From positions 1 to 64,000 of the forward strand of contig JBLMXQ010000093.1 of assembly GCA_050257855.1 (NCBI GenBank): 64,000 nucleotides of DNA, given 5' to 3'. This DNA comes from JBLMXQ01 sp050257855 (GTDB lineage: Bacteria; Acidobacteriota; Vicinamibacteria; Vicinamibacterales; CAVVIG01). Numbering within the stretch: position 1 is the stretch's first letter; the number at the start of each line of letters is the position of its first letter. Of this stretch, positions 36,639 to 44,506 are shown in pieces. A program made the position numbers and the translations under genes. The notes beneath the pieces were generated by a model that saw nothing but the letters and a program-made list of their open reading frames with translations, was not told the origin of the DNA and ran no database searches.

Positions 36639-37855
36639 TACTCGCTGTTCTTCGCGATCGACACCTTGGCGCCGTCCGTCAGCTTCTCGACGTCGGTCAC
36701 CGCCACCGGCTCGCCGGCCTTCACGCCGCTCAGGATCTCGATCCGGTCGCCGAGCCGCTCGCCGGTCTTCAGCTCGCGCGCGACGAGGCGATCGCCCTGA
36801 ACGACGAAGACGCGATTGACGCCGTAGCGGTACTGCATGGCGCCGTACGACAGCGTGAGCACCTGATCGACCTTCGCCGTCTCGATGTGGACGCGCGCGA
36901 ACGTTCCCGGCTTGAGCAGCGCGTCGGGATTGGGCACCTTCGCCTCGAACGGGAATGCCCGCGTCGTCGTGTCGACCGACGGGCTGATCCGCGAAATGCG
37001 CCCGGTGAGCGTCCGGTCGGGATAGGCGTCCACGTGCAGCTGCACGTCCTGGCCGACCTTGATCCACGGCGCCATCTTTTCGGGAATCTCCGCGGTCACC
37101 TTCAGCGGATCCACGCGCACGACCGCCATGACCGGCATCTGCGCCTTGACGAGCTCGCCGAGGTTGACGAGGCGCTTCTCGACATAACCGTCGAACGGCG
37201 CGCGGATGTAGGTGTCGCGCAGCTGGCGATTCGCGAGCTTCGACGCCGCCTCGGACGCCAGGATGTCGGCGCGCAGGTTCTTCGCGTTCTGAAGAGACGA
37301 CTCGTAGTCGGCCTTCTTCGCCTGCAGCGTGGCCTGCGCATCGTCGAGCGTCTGTCTGGGGACGAGCTGCCGCGTGTGCAGTTCGCTGGCGCGGTCGAAC
37401 GCCTGCTGCGCCTGCACGAGCTCCGCCTTCGCCTTCTGGACGTCGGGCGTCTGCTCGCTCGGCGGCAGGTGTTCAGGATCCGCGGCGCCGTACTTCGCCA
37501 GCGCGCGCTCGAGCGCCGCGTGCTGCTGATCCTCGTTGTACTGCTGCTTCTCGCGATCGAGCTCGACGAGCACCTGGCCTGCCTTCACGCGATCGCCGAG
37601 GTCGGCGAGGATGCGGCTGACCGTCCCCTCGGCTTCCGACGAGATCGTCACCTCGTCTTCGGCAGCCAGCGTTCCGACCACTTCGACGGCGCGGCGGACC
37701 GTTTCCTGCCGCACCTGCTCGACAGCCACCGGCCTGGCTTCTTCCCGCCCGCGCGCCTGAGCGGTCTCGCTTCTCGAGCATGCCGCGGATCCGAGCGCCG
37801 CGCATCCGAGCACCGCCGCAGTCCATCGCCGAACAGCGAACAGATTCCCTGGCAT
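36638..37855 (-). CDS. RND efflux periplasmic adaptor lipoprotein
   Basis: 405 residues with a lipobox (ALGSAACSRS). Order: lipoyl half (EDEVTISSEAEGTVSRILADLGDRVKAGQVLVELD), an unusually long coiled coil (about 95-210, including a KYGAADPEHLPPSEQTPDV insertion between helices), the second lipoyl half (DTYIRAPFDGYVEKRLVNLGELVKAQMPVM), then beta-barrel and membrane-proximal domains. It links the RND transporter encoded next to an outer-membrane channel. It is the first gene of the MFP-RND-M28 operon. A tandem 13-bp direct repeat lies about 150-175 bases upstream. Confidence 0.94.
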   Translation of the reverse strand: MPGNLFAVRRWTAAVLGCAALGSAACSRSETAQARGREEARPVAVEQVRQETVRRAVEVVGTLAAEDEVTISSEAEGTVSRILADLGDRVKAGQVLVELDREKQQYNEDQQHAALERALAKYGAADPEHLPPSEQTPDVQKAKAELVQAQQAFDRASELHTRQLVPRQTLDDAQATLQAKKADYESSLQNAKNLRADILASEAASKLANRQLRDTYIRAPFDGYVEKRLVNLGELVKAQMPVMAVVRVDPLKVTAEIPEKMAPWIKVGQDVQLHVDAYPDRTLTGRISRISPSVDTTTRAFPFEAKVPNPDALLKPGTFARVHIETAKVDQVLTLSYGAMQYRYGVNRVFVVQGDRLVARELKTGERLGDRIEILSGVKAGEPVAVTDVEKLTDGAKVSIAKNSE

Positions 37856-38004
37856 CTGGAACGAGCCTCGTCGACGAACCGCCCCGGCAGAACCGCCCGC
37901 CGCGACGAACCAACCGCGCGAATCATGGATTGTAGTGCGAAACCTTCGGATGGCGGCGGTGGAGAATACGACGCGGGCACCGGGACCGTTTCGTTGTAAC
38001 CGAT

Positions 38005-38030
38005 TGTCTCAAACCGCTGTCTCAAACCGC
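38005..38030. repeat. Two perfect 13-bp direct repeats upstream of the efflux operon
   Basis: TGTCTCAAACCGC is repeated head to tail at 38005-38017 and 38018-38030 (minus strand GCGGTTTGAGACA twice). The spacing of 13 bp is slightly more than one helical turn. The repeat lies in the 225-bp gap between the Cu-ATPase 3' end and the MFP start. It may be a regulator site; no matching regulator gene is adjacent. Confidence 0.5.
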
Positions 38031-38080
38031 AGGAGTCCGGTCCTCATTCGGTCTCCCGCCGACGCACGCGCGGGCCGGAC

Positions 38081-40930
38081 CTACAGGCGGACGCGCCGCA
38101 GCCGCAGAGCGTTCGCGATGACCGACAGCGAGCTCATCGTCATCGCCGCGCTCGCCCAGATCGGGCTGATGAGCACGCCGACGACCGGATACAGCACCCC
38201 CGCCGCGACCGGCACGCCGACGGTGTTGTAGACGAAAGCGAGAAACAGATTCTGGCGGATGTTCCGCAGGGTCGCGCGGCTGAGCCGGCGGGCGCGGACG
38301 ATGCCCCGCAGATCGCCTTTGACGAGCGTGATCCCGGCGCTCTCCATTGCCACGTCGGTGCCGGTCCCGACGGCAATTCCGACCGACGCCTGCGCCAGCG
38401 CCGGCGCGTCGTTCACGCCGTCGCCCGCCATCGCCACGAGCCGGCCGCCCCGCTGCAGGTCCTCGACAATCGCCCGCTTGTCGCCCGGCAGCACTTCGGC
38501 GCGCACGTCGTCGATGCCGAGCTGACGGGCGATGGCAGCAGCGGTCGCGCGGTTGTCGCCCGTCAACATGACGACGCGCACGCCGTCGGCCCGCAGACTT
38601 CTGACCGCCTCGGGCGTGGACGGCCGGATGCGATCGGCAACAGCGATCAGGCCCGCAACGCGGCCATCGATCGCGACGAGGAGCACGGTCTGTCCCTCCC
38701 GGCGCAGTTCGTCCGCACGCGATCCGAAGGCGCCGGCCTCGATGCCGTGCGCGCGCATCATCTCCACCGTGCCGAGCACCAGCGCGTGCCCGTCGACGCG
38801 GCCGCTCACGCCCTTTCCGGGGACGGCGGTAAAGTCGATGACGGCGGGAATCGCGAGCGCACGCGCCTCCGCCGCCTTCACGATCGCCGCGGCGAGCGGA
38901 TGCTCGCTCCCGCGCTCGACGGCGGCCGCCAGACGCAGCAGTTCCGCATCCGCGATTGCCGCACCGGTCTCGACAGCGGTCACATCCGGGCGGCCCTCGG
39001 TGAGCGTGCCGGTCTTGTCGACCACCAGCGTGTCCACGCGTCCGAGCAGCTCCAGCGCGTCAGCGTTCTTGATCAGCACCCCCGCGCGGGCACCCTCACC
39101 GGTTCCCACCATAATCGCCATCGGCGTCGCCAGGCCGAGCGCGCACGGACAGGCGATGATGAGCACGGCCACCGCGTTCACGAGCGCGATGGCGAAGCGC
39201 GGCTCCGGCCCCCACAGACTCCAGGCGACGAAGGCGACGGCGGCCGCGAGCACGACGGCCGGCACGAACACGGCGGCGACGCGGTCCGCCAGGCGCTGAA
39301 TCGGCGCGCGCGTCCGCTGTGCCTCCGCCACCATCCGCACGATCTGCGCCAGCATCGTCTCGCCGCCGACCCGATCGGCACGCATCGTGAACGTGCCGCT
39401 CGAGACGAGCGAGGCGCCGATGACGCGATCGCCGGCGCGCTTGTCGACGGGCATCGACTCACCGGTGACCATCGACTCGTCCACGGCGGCGCCGCCGTCC
39501 AGCACGACGCCGTCCACCGGCACCTTCTCACCGGGCCGGACGCGCAGGACGTCGCCCACCTGCACGACCGGCAGCGGCACGTCTTCTTCGCGGCCGTCTC
39601 TGACGATGCGGGCGGTCTTCGGGGCGAGGCCGAGCAGCTGCCGGATCGCGCCGCCCGTCCGGTAGCGCGCGCGCAACTCCAGCACCTGGCCGAGCAGCAC
39701 GAGCACCGTGATGACGACCGTCGTGTCGAAGTAGGTGTCCACCGCGCCGTGCATCCGGAAGCCGGCCGGGAAGATGCCCGGCGCCATCGTGGCCACGGCG
39801 CTGTAGACGTAGGCCGAGCCGACGCCGATGCCGATGAGCGTGAACATGTTCGGGCTGGCGTTTGCGAACGACGCCCACATCCGGGCAAAGAACGGCCAGC
39901 CGCACCAGAACACGACCGGCGTCGCCAGGACGAGCTCGATCCAGTTCACGGTCGTCGTGCCGATGCGGTGGCCGAGGGCGCCGCCGGTGAGCATGTCGCC
40001 CATCGCCAGGACGAAGACCGGCAGGGCGAGCGCCAGGCCGGTCCAGAAACGGCGCGTCATGTCCACGAGCTCGGGATTCGGCGCCTCTTCGAGCGTGATG
40101 ACTCGTGGCTCGAGAGCCATCCCGCACTTGGGGCACGCGCCCGGCCGGTCGCTTACGACCTCCGGGTGCATGGGGCACGTGTACTCGACGGTCGCCACGG
40201 GGGCCGGTGTGATTGCGGGCTCGAGCGCCATGCCGCACTTGGGACAGGCTCCAGCCGTCACGCTCTCGACCTCGGGATCCATCGGGCAGATCCAGAGGCT
40301 CCGGGCCGGGGGCTCGGGGCTCGCATGCCCGGTACCCGGGTGCTGGGTGGTCGAGTGCCGGGGTGCTGCGTGCTCCGCGCCAGGCTTCGGCATCGGTTTC
40401 ATCGTGCCGGGCGTGACCGGCGCGGCCATGGGCGTTGTCTGCATGCCCTTCGGCCTCGCGCCGGAAAGATATCCCTCGGGATCGGCCTGGAACTTCGTGG
40501 CGCAGCCCTGGCAGCAGAAGTGGTACGTCGTGCCGTTGTAATCGACCGTCGGCTTCCCTTTCGCGGGGTCGACGGTCATTCCACACACGGGGTCGATCGC
40601 GCTCGGGGCCCGGGGCTCGGGGCTCGGATGCCCGGTGCCCGGGTGCTCAATGCCTGGGTGGTGGGTGGTCGAATGCCGGGGTGCCGCGTGCTCCGCGCCG
40701 GGCTTCGGCATCGATTTCATCGTGCCGAGCGTGACCGGCACGGCCATGGGCGTTGCCTGCATGTCCTTGGGCCTCGCGCCGGAGAGATATCCCTCGGGAT
40801 CGGCCTGGAACTTCGTGGCGCAGCCCTGGCAGCAGAAGTGATACGTCGTGCCGTTGTAGTCGACCGTCGGCTTCCCTTTCGCGGGGTCGACGGTCATTCC
40901 GCAGACCGGATCGATGGCCAGGTCAGTCAT
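38081..40930 (-). CDS. copA: P1B-type Cu(I) ATPase with two YHS and two heavy-metal-binding domains
   Basis: 949 residues. YHS domains at about 6-50 and 112-156 (DPVCGMTVDP, YHFCCQGCATKF) are followed by two CPMHPEV...CPKCGMALEP modules at about 213-238 and 250-275, then eight membrane helices. Core motifs: TGES (489-492), CPC (594-596) in the transport site, DKTGT (638-642) and GDGVNDAPAL. Cu(I)-type signatures are YN in the penultimate helix (VYNTVG) and MSSLSVIANALRLR in the last. It exports copper or silver. ATG 40930 overlaps the merR stop by 8 bp, so both form an operon. The first YHS block is a recent tandem duplication. Confidence 0.93.
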   Translation of the reverse strand: MTDLAIDPVCGMTVDPAKGKPTVDYNGTTYHFCCQGCATKFQADPEGYLSGARPKDMQATPMAVPVTLGTMKSMPKPGAEHAAPRHSTTHHPGIEHPGTGHPSPEPRAPSAIDPVCGMTVDPAKGKPTVDYNGTTYHFCCQGCATKFQADPEGYLSGARPKGMQTTPMAAPVTPGTMKPMPKPGAEHAAPRHSTTQHPGTGHASPEPPARSLWICPMDPEVESVTAGACPKCGMALEPAITPAPVATVEYTCPMHPEVVSDRPGACPKCGMALEPRVITLEEAPNPELVDMTRRFWTGLALALPVFVLAMGDMLTGGALGHRIGTTTVNWIELVLATPVVFWCGWPFFARMWASFANASPNMFTLIGIGVGSAYVYSAVATMAPGIFPAGFRMHGAVDTYFDTTVVITVLVLLGQVLELRARYRTGGAIRQLLGLAPKTARIVRDGREEDVPLPVVQVGDVLRVRPGEKVPVDGVVLDGGAAVDESMVTGESMPVDKRAGDRVIGASLVSSGTFTMRADRVGGETMLAQIVRMVAEAQRTRAPIQRLADRVAAVFVPAVVLAAAVAFVAWSLWGPEPRFAIALVNAVAVLIIACPCALGLATPMAIMVGTGEGARAGVLIKNADALELLGRVDTLVVDKTGTLTEGRPDVTAVETGAAIADAELLRLAAAVERGSEHPLAAAIVKAAEARALAIPAVIDFTAVPGKGVSGRVDGHALVLGTVEMMRAHGIEAGAFGSRADELRREGQTVLLVAIDGRVAGLIAVADRIRPSTPEAVRSLRADGVRVVMLTGDNRATAAAIARQLGIDDVRAEVLPGDKRAIVEDLQRGGRLVAMAGDGVNDAPALAQASVGIAVGTGTDVAMESAGITLVKGDLRGIVRARRLSRATLRNIRQNLFLAFVYNTVGVPVAAGVLYPVVGVLISPIWASAAMTMSSLSVIANALRLRRVRL
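40304..40918. repeat. In-frame tandem duplication (period 318 bp) inside the Cu-ATPase gene
   Basis: Copy 1 (about 40601-40918, residues 5-110) and copy 2 (about 40304-40600, residues 111-209) each encode a YHS domain plus a proline/histidine-rich linker. The first 50 residues are identical; the linkers differ by a few substitutions and a small deletion. The linkers contain words such as CCCGGGTGCTGGGTGGTCGAGT that look like the genome's intergenic repeats. Confidence 0.85.
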
Positions 40931-41312
40931 GGTTCAGCGCCTCGATGATCGGACAGGCCGCGGCTCCGCCGTGATGACACGACTCGACCAGAACGGCGAG
41001 CGCCACGCGCATGGCCTCGAGCTGCTGGATCTTGCGGTCGATGTCGACGATCTTCCGCTCGGCGATGGCTCGGACCCGGTGTCGCTCGGCCCGCCTGACG
41101 CCGCGCAGACGAATCAGCTCCTCGACTTCGTCGAGCGAGAAGCCGAGCTCCTGCGCACGCTTGATGAAACGGACCACCTGAACGGACTCGGCCGGGAATT
41201 CACGGTATCCGGAGCCGCGGCGGGGAGTTCGAGGCAGCAGGCCGCGCCGCTCGTAGTACCGCAGGGTCTGCACGTTGACGCCCGACTCGCGGGCCGCTTC
41301 GCTGATCCACAT
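40923..41312 (-). CDS. MerR-family metal-responsive regulator
   Basis: 129 residues from ATG 41312. MWISEAARESGVNVQTLRYYERRGLLPRTPRRGSGYREF is the MerR winged helix (here the first helix residues are WISEAARESG). A coiled coil follows (ERKIVDIDRKIQQLEAMRVAL), and a C-terminal metal loop SCHHGGAAACPII with two cysteines and two histidines. The ATPase gene follows with an 8-bp overlap, so copper or silver is the likely signal. The start is chosen because a MerR-type promoter ends six bases upstream; a longer frame begins at 41390 but its first residues are not conserved. Confidence 0.9.
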   Translation of the reverse strand: MWISEAARESGVNVQTLRYYERRGLLPRTPRRGSGYREFPAESVQVVRFIKRAQELGFSLDEVEELIRLRGVRRAERHRVRAIAERKIVDIDRKIQQLEAMRVALAVLVESCHHGGAAACPIIEALNHD

Positions 41313-41350
41313 GCGATCAGCATAAACCTTATAGTCAAGTACGGGGTCAA
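41313..41350 (-). promoter_or_regulatory. MerR-type promoter with 20-bp spacer, leaderless
   Basis: Minus strand TTGACC (41350 to 41345), a 20-bp spacer, then TATGCT (41324 to 41319), six bases, then ATG 41312. Over-long 19-20 bp spacers are the hallmark of MerR-controlled promoters. The spacer contains an imperfect dyad ACCCCGTA-N6-TATAAGGT, the expected operator position. Confidence 0.6.
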
Positions 41351-41364
41351 GCCGGCGCAGCATC

Positions 41365-41400
41365 TTGCCACGGTTCCAAAATGGCGCCATAATGGAGCCA
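41365..41400 (+). promoter_or_regulatory. Leaderless promoter and operator of the toxin-antitoxin pair
   Basis: TTGCCA (41365-41370), a 17-bp spacer and CATAAT (41388-41393) form a good σ70-type promoter. ATG 41400 follows after six bases. A 19-bp dyad TGGCGCCAT-A-ATGGAGCCA (41382-41400, one mismatch) covers the -10 and the start, as expected for an autoregulated antitoxin operator. Confidence 0.62.
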
Positions 41401-41633
41401 TGACGCTCAGCCTATCGATCAAAGAGGTCCCCGCCGATGTGGCGGACGCGTTGCGCGAGCGCGCCCGCGCCAATCACCGGTCGATGCAGGGCGAACTGCT
41501 GCACATCCTCGAAGAGGCCGTGCGGCCCAGGGCGTTCCGGGCCCGGGCGCTGATGGAGCACCTGGCAAAGCAGAAGCTGTCGACGCCGTCCGAGTCGGCG
41601 CGGATGATTCGCGAGACGCGGGACAGCCGGTGA
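41400..41633 (+). CDS. FitA/VapB-like ribbon-helix-helix antitoxin
   Basis: 77 residues. MTLSLSIKEVPADVADALRERARANHRSMQGELLHILEEAV is the FitA-like Arc/ribbon-helix-helix fold: a beta strand followed by two helices. The C-terminal tail (RARALMEHLAKQKLSTPSESARMIRETRDSR) is expected to bind and block the toxin active site. It is the first gene of a two-gene unit; the toxin start codon overlaps its stop by 4 bp (GTGA). Autoregulation is likely through the dyad that covers its own start. No full promoter other than the leaderless one is visible. Confidence 0.88.
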   Translation: MTLSLSIKEVPADVADALRERARANHRSMQGELLHILEEAVRPRAFRARALMEHLAKQKLSTPSESARMIRETRDSR

Positions 41634-42025
41634 GATTCGTCGTGGTCGACGCGTCGGCGCTCGCGGCGCTCGCGTTCGGCGAGCCGGAAGCCGACACGGT
41701 GCGTGATCGCCTCGAGGGAACCGTCCTGTTCGCGCCGACGCTGCTGAAGTTCGAGCTGGCGAACACCGCGTGGAAGAAGATCCGGAAGAGCCCCGGCGAC
41801 GCCGATGCGATTCTCGGGCGCCTCGAGACGACGCTGAACGGCGACTGGGGCATCACCTGGCGTGACGTCGATCACGTCGACGCGGCAGTCATCGCTCGCG
41901 GGCTGGACATCTCCGCGTACGACGCCAGCTACGTGTGGCTCGCCGGCTCGCTCGGGGCGGACCTCGTCACGCTGGATCAGAAGCTCATCGACGTCACGAA
42001 ACAATTCGCGGCGCAGACTGTCTGA
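41630..42025 (+). CDS. PIN-domain toxin (VapC/FitB-like ribonuclease)
   Basis: 131 residues. PIN acidic residues: Asp7 (VVVDASAL), Glu42 (LLKFELANTAW), Asp98 (AYDASYVWLA) and Asp116 (VTLDQKL). These make a Mg-dependent ribonuclease site, complete and apparently active. The GTG start overlaps the antitoxin stop. Known VapC toxins cut tRNA or rRNA; the target of this one cannot be predicted. It is adjacent to, and divergent from, the copper operon, but I see no functional link. Confidence 0.9.
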   Translation: MRFVVVDASALAALAFGEPEADTVRDRLEGTVLFAPTLLKFELANTAWKKIRKSPGDADAILGRLETTLNGDWGITWRDVDHVDAAVIARGLDISAYDASYVWLAGSLGADLVTLDQKLIDVTKQFAAQTV

Positions 42026-42034
42026 ACTCCCGCC

Positions 42035-43723
42035 CTACCTGCCCCTGGTCAGCTGCTCCGCCGTCGTGAAGATCGGCTCGATGTCCACCGGCACGTCCGT
42101 CAGCTTGTCGAGCGCACGCTGGACCTCGGGCCGCACCACGCCGGTCGCCTCGAGCGCCTTCGCCTTCGCGTAGTCGCCCTCGGCCTGGATGGTCATGATG
42201 TCGTGGGTCAGGCCGGCCACGGCCGTCTCGATCTTCGCGAAGTCGACGGCGAACCGGCCGTCGGGCTGCGCGACGAAGCCGCCGTGATCGAGCAGGTAAT
42301 TGAGCTGGATCGCGATGCCGCGCCCGTGCGCCTCGCTGATGCCGAACCGGATGGCCCGGAACGCCGACGCCAGGTACGTCGTGTACAGCGGGCGCTCGAG
42401 CGATTTCGGCTCGGCGCCCTTGTCGATCAGGTACTGCAGCGCGAACAGGGCGGAGATGTCCGCCTTCGCTTCCTCGAGCGCGCTGTACGTCTCCTTCAGC
42501 GCCTGCCGCACTGTCGTCGTCCGGCCGTTGACGGTGATGTTGTGCGGGCCGAGACCGTGCATCAGCTCGTGCACGACGGTATGCGTGAAGAACGGGTCGA
42601 ACGACACCGCGCCCTGATCCTCCGGACGCAGAACGACCTTCGAGATCGGCACCAGCGTCTTCGCGAACTTCGCCTCCTGCACGTTCCTGAGCATGACGCG
42701 TTTGGAGCCCTTCTCGCGGATGACGCGGTCGTCGTTCGGCAGGTTGAACGCCGTCGTCTGCACGGCGCGGTTGCCGTCGCCGGACGCGAAGATCTCGTTG
42801 ACGACGACGATCGGCGCCATCCCGCCGAGCTTCGGATTGCGGTACTTCGGGTCGATCGGCAGATGGTTCTCGATGTCCTGCAGCTCGCCGCCGAACTTCT
42901 GCAGCTTCGCGCTCTCGGCTTCGTCGGTGACGGTGACGTACGACTCGAACCCTGCCTTGTAGTTGAACAGGCCGTCCTCGTAGACCTCGTACGGCCCGAT
43001 GGTCGGCTCGACGGCGCCCGTGAGCTCCATCCAGGCGACGTCGCTCGCGTAGTAGTCGTTCGTCAGGAACGCGTCGGCGCGCTCGCTCAGGAACGCCTTG
43101 AGCGTCGGCTCGGTCGCCGCGGCCGCTGCCTCGCGCAGCAGCGCGGCCGCCCGTTCGAGCTCGCCCTGGTATTCGAGGTTGTAGGGCACGAGCGTGAAGC
43201 CCCGGCCGTCTGCGCTCCGGCGGACGACGGTGAAGAAGCCCGTCGCCTTCTCGCGCTCGGCCGGCGGCAGCGACTCAAACCACGCCTCGAGCTGCGCCTT
43301 CGACGCCTCCACGGGATAGAAGTTCGCGCCGGCCGGCCTGGCGGGCGCGCCGGGAATGAACGGCTGGTTGTGATCGAGCCTCGACCAGGGTCCCTTGTTG
43401 ATACGGAAATAGTGCAGGCGCGCGCGGCCCTCCGGCGTCTCGTCGCGTGCGAGATCCAGCAGCAGCGAGTCGTTGCCGGCCCATGCCTGGCGGAGGAACA
43501 GCGCGTCGATGATTTTCGACGCCTCGACGAGCCTGGTCAGGACGATCCGGTCGGCGGCCGACAGATGCGACAGGTCGGCGCCGATGGCAGTCGGCGCGAA
43601 TCGCGCCGCCATTCGCTGCAGCGTGGCAGTATCGGGCATCGGCTTTTCTTGGGCGCGAATCGGCGTGGAGAGCGCGATCGCGAGGATGGAAAGACCTGCG
43701 GCGAAGGTGGATCTGATGATCAT
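42035..43723 (-). CDS. Secreted M49-like (dipeptidyl-peptidase III-related) zinc peptidase
   Basis: About 562 residues from ATG 43723, which begins a signal peptide (STFAAGLSILAIALSTPIRAQ). A large N-terminal lobe (MELTGAVEPTIGPYEVYEDGLFNYKAGFESYVTV) and the zinc helix VVHELMHGLGPHNI followed by ALEEAKADISALFAL place it in the M49 group with a short HExxH instead of HExxxH. Related bacterial proteins are often annotated as Nudix-associated or dipeptidyl-peptidase-like hydrolases. An in-frame ATG upstream would overlap algH heavily, so the shorter start is used. It is the last gene of a queG-algH-M49 operon. Confidence 0.82.
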   Translation of the reverse strand: MIIRSTFAAGLSILAIALSTPIRAQEKPMPDTATLQRMAARFAPTAIGADLSHLSAADRIVLTRLVEASKIIDALFLRQAWAGNDSLLLDLARDETPEGRARLHYFRINKGPWSRLDHNQPFIPGAPARPAGANFYPVEASKAQLEAWFESLPPAEREKATGFFTVVRRSADGRGFTLVPYNLEYQGELERAAALLREAAAAATEPTLKAFLSERADAFLTNDYYASDVAWMELTGAVEPTIGPYEVYEDGLFNYKAGFESYVTVTDEAESAKLQKFGGELQDIENHLPIDPKYRNPKLGGMAPIVVVNEIFASGDGNRAVQTTAFNLPNDDRVIREKGSKRVMLRNVQEAKFAKTLVPISKVVLRPEDQGAVSFDPFFTHTVVHELMHGLGPHNITVNGRTTTVRQALKETYSALEEAKADISALFALQYLIDKGAEPKSLERPLYTTYLASAFRAIRFGISEAHGRGIAIQLNYLLDHGGFVAQPDGRFAVDFAKIETAVAGLTHDIMTIQAEGDYAKAKALEATGVVRPEVQRALDKLTDVPVDIEPIFTTAEQLTRGR

Positions 43724-43737
43724 GACGGGTGATGCTC

Positions 43738-44292
43738 TCAATGAACCCCTCTGCTCATCTGCAGGGCCGAGGGATCCGCGCCCAGGCGCCGGATGGCTCG
43801 CTCCCACATCTGCTCCGGCGGTGTGTCGAAGATCAAGTCACGGTCGACGTCGCTGATCAGCCACGCCGACGCCTCCAGTTCGGCCTCGAGCTGGCCGGCG
43901 CCCCACCCGGAGTACCCGACGACGAGCCGCGCGTTCGGCGGCTCGGGTGTTTCCAGCAGTCGCCGGAGGAGGTCCGGCGAGGTCGACAGCGACAGGTTGT
44001 CGGCGATTCGCACGCCGAGGAGGTCCCCGGCCTCGTGAGGTTCCTCGCCCACGAGGATCCAGGTTCGCTCGGGCTCGACCGGCCCGCCAATCCACACGCG
44101 CAGCTCGCGGTCGGTGCTGACCGGCGGATCCATGTGGACGACGACGCGGCCGGTGGTCACGAGCGGCCGATTCACGACCAGACCGAACGCGCCTTCTTCG
44201 TTGTGCTTGCAGAGCAGCACGACCGTGCGGTTGAAGTTGGGATCGATGAGTTGCGGCATCGACAGGAGGAGCGACGGGGCGAGGGAAGGCAT
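43738..44292 (-). CDS. YqgE/AlgH family protein (UPF0301)
   Basis: 184 residues. APSLLLSMPQLIDPNFNRTVVLLCKHNEEGAFGLVVNRPL is the standard opening. WIGGPVEPERTWILV and LVVGYSGWGAGQLEAELEASAWLISDVDRDLIFDTPPEQMWERAIRRLG are the conserved middle and end. The family was linked to alginate regulation in Pseudomonas, but its biochemical role is unknown. It starts 10 bases after the UdgX-like remnant and ends 14 bases before the M49 peptidase, consistent with cotranscription. Confidence 0.93.
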   Translation of the reverse strand: MPSLAPSLLLSMPQLIDPNFNRTVVLLCKHNEEGAFGLVVNRPLVTTGRVVVHMDPPVSTDRELRVWIGGPVEPERTWILVGEEPHEAGDLLGVRIADNLSLSTSPDLLRRLLETPEPPNARLVVGYSGWGAGQLEAELEASAWLISDVDRDLIFDTPPEQMWERAIRRLGADPSALQMSRGVH

Positions 44293-44302
44293 CTTGATGG
44301 CG

Positions 44303-44506
44303 CTACCGCTGATGGCTGTCAGCTATCGGCTCTCGGCTCACGGTATAAGCATGAAGCCGGCGCGCGACCCTGCGCAAGTCTTCGATGAATCGGGCCGTCT
44401 CCCGATGGCGCGTCTCCTCGTCCGGCGCGCGCAGCAGCGCGGACGGGTGGACCGTGGCGGGCACGAGGTCGGCCGCCGAACGCTGCGGCGCGCGCATCTT
44501 CGTCAC
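44303..44506 (-). pseudogene. 67-codon remnant or mini-ORF matching the C-terminus of UdgX-type uracil-DNA glycosylase
   Basis: Frame GTG 44506 to TAG 44303. DLVPATVHPSALLRAPDEE and then RFIEDLRRVA match the end of UdgX-family (family 4-like) glycosylases, where HPSxLLR is the last active-site motif. The N-terminal two-thirds, including the FeS cysteines and the covalent-bond histidine loop, is absent. The GTG overlaps the queG stop by 4 bp (GTGA), so ribosomes could continue into it. Its last 12 codons (SREPIADSHQR) are encoded by a GGCT[A/C]TCGG intergenic word repeat, suggesting invasion at the 3' end. Whether it is translated is unknown. Confidence 0.6.

Noticed and set aside
33308..37999. 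A 1563-codon open frame on the plus strand opposite the RND/MFP genes
   Set aside because: It is antisense to two well-conserved genes and rich in Arg, Asp, His and Val, the usual composition of a shadow frame in GC-rich DNA. No domain is recognisable.
40304..40918. Possible CRISPR-like repetition in the Cu-ATPase region
   Set aside because: Only two units with a 318-bp period, in frame and encoding a YHS domain; this is a protein-domain duplication.
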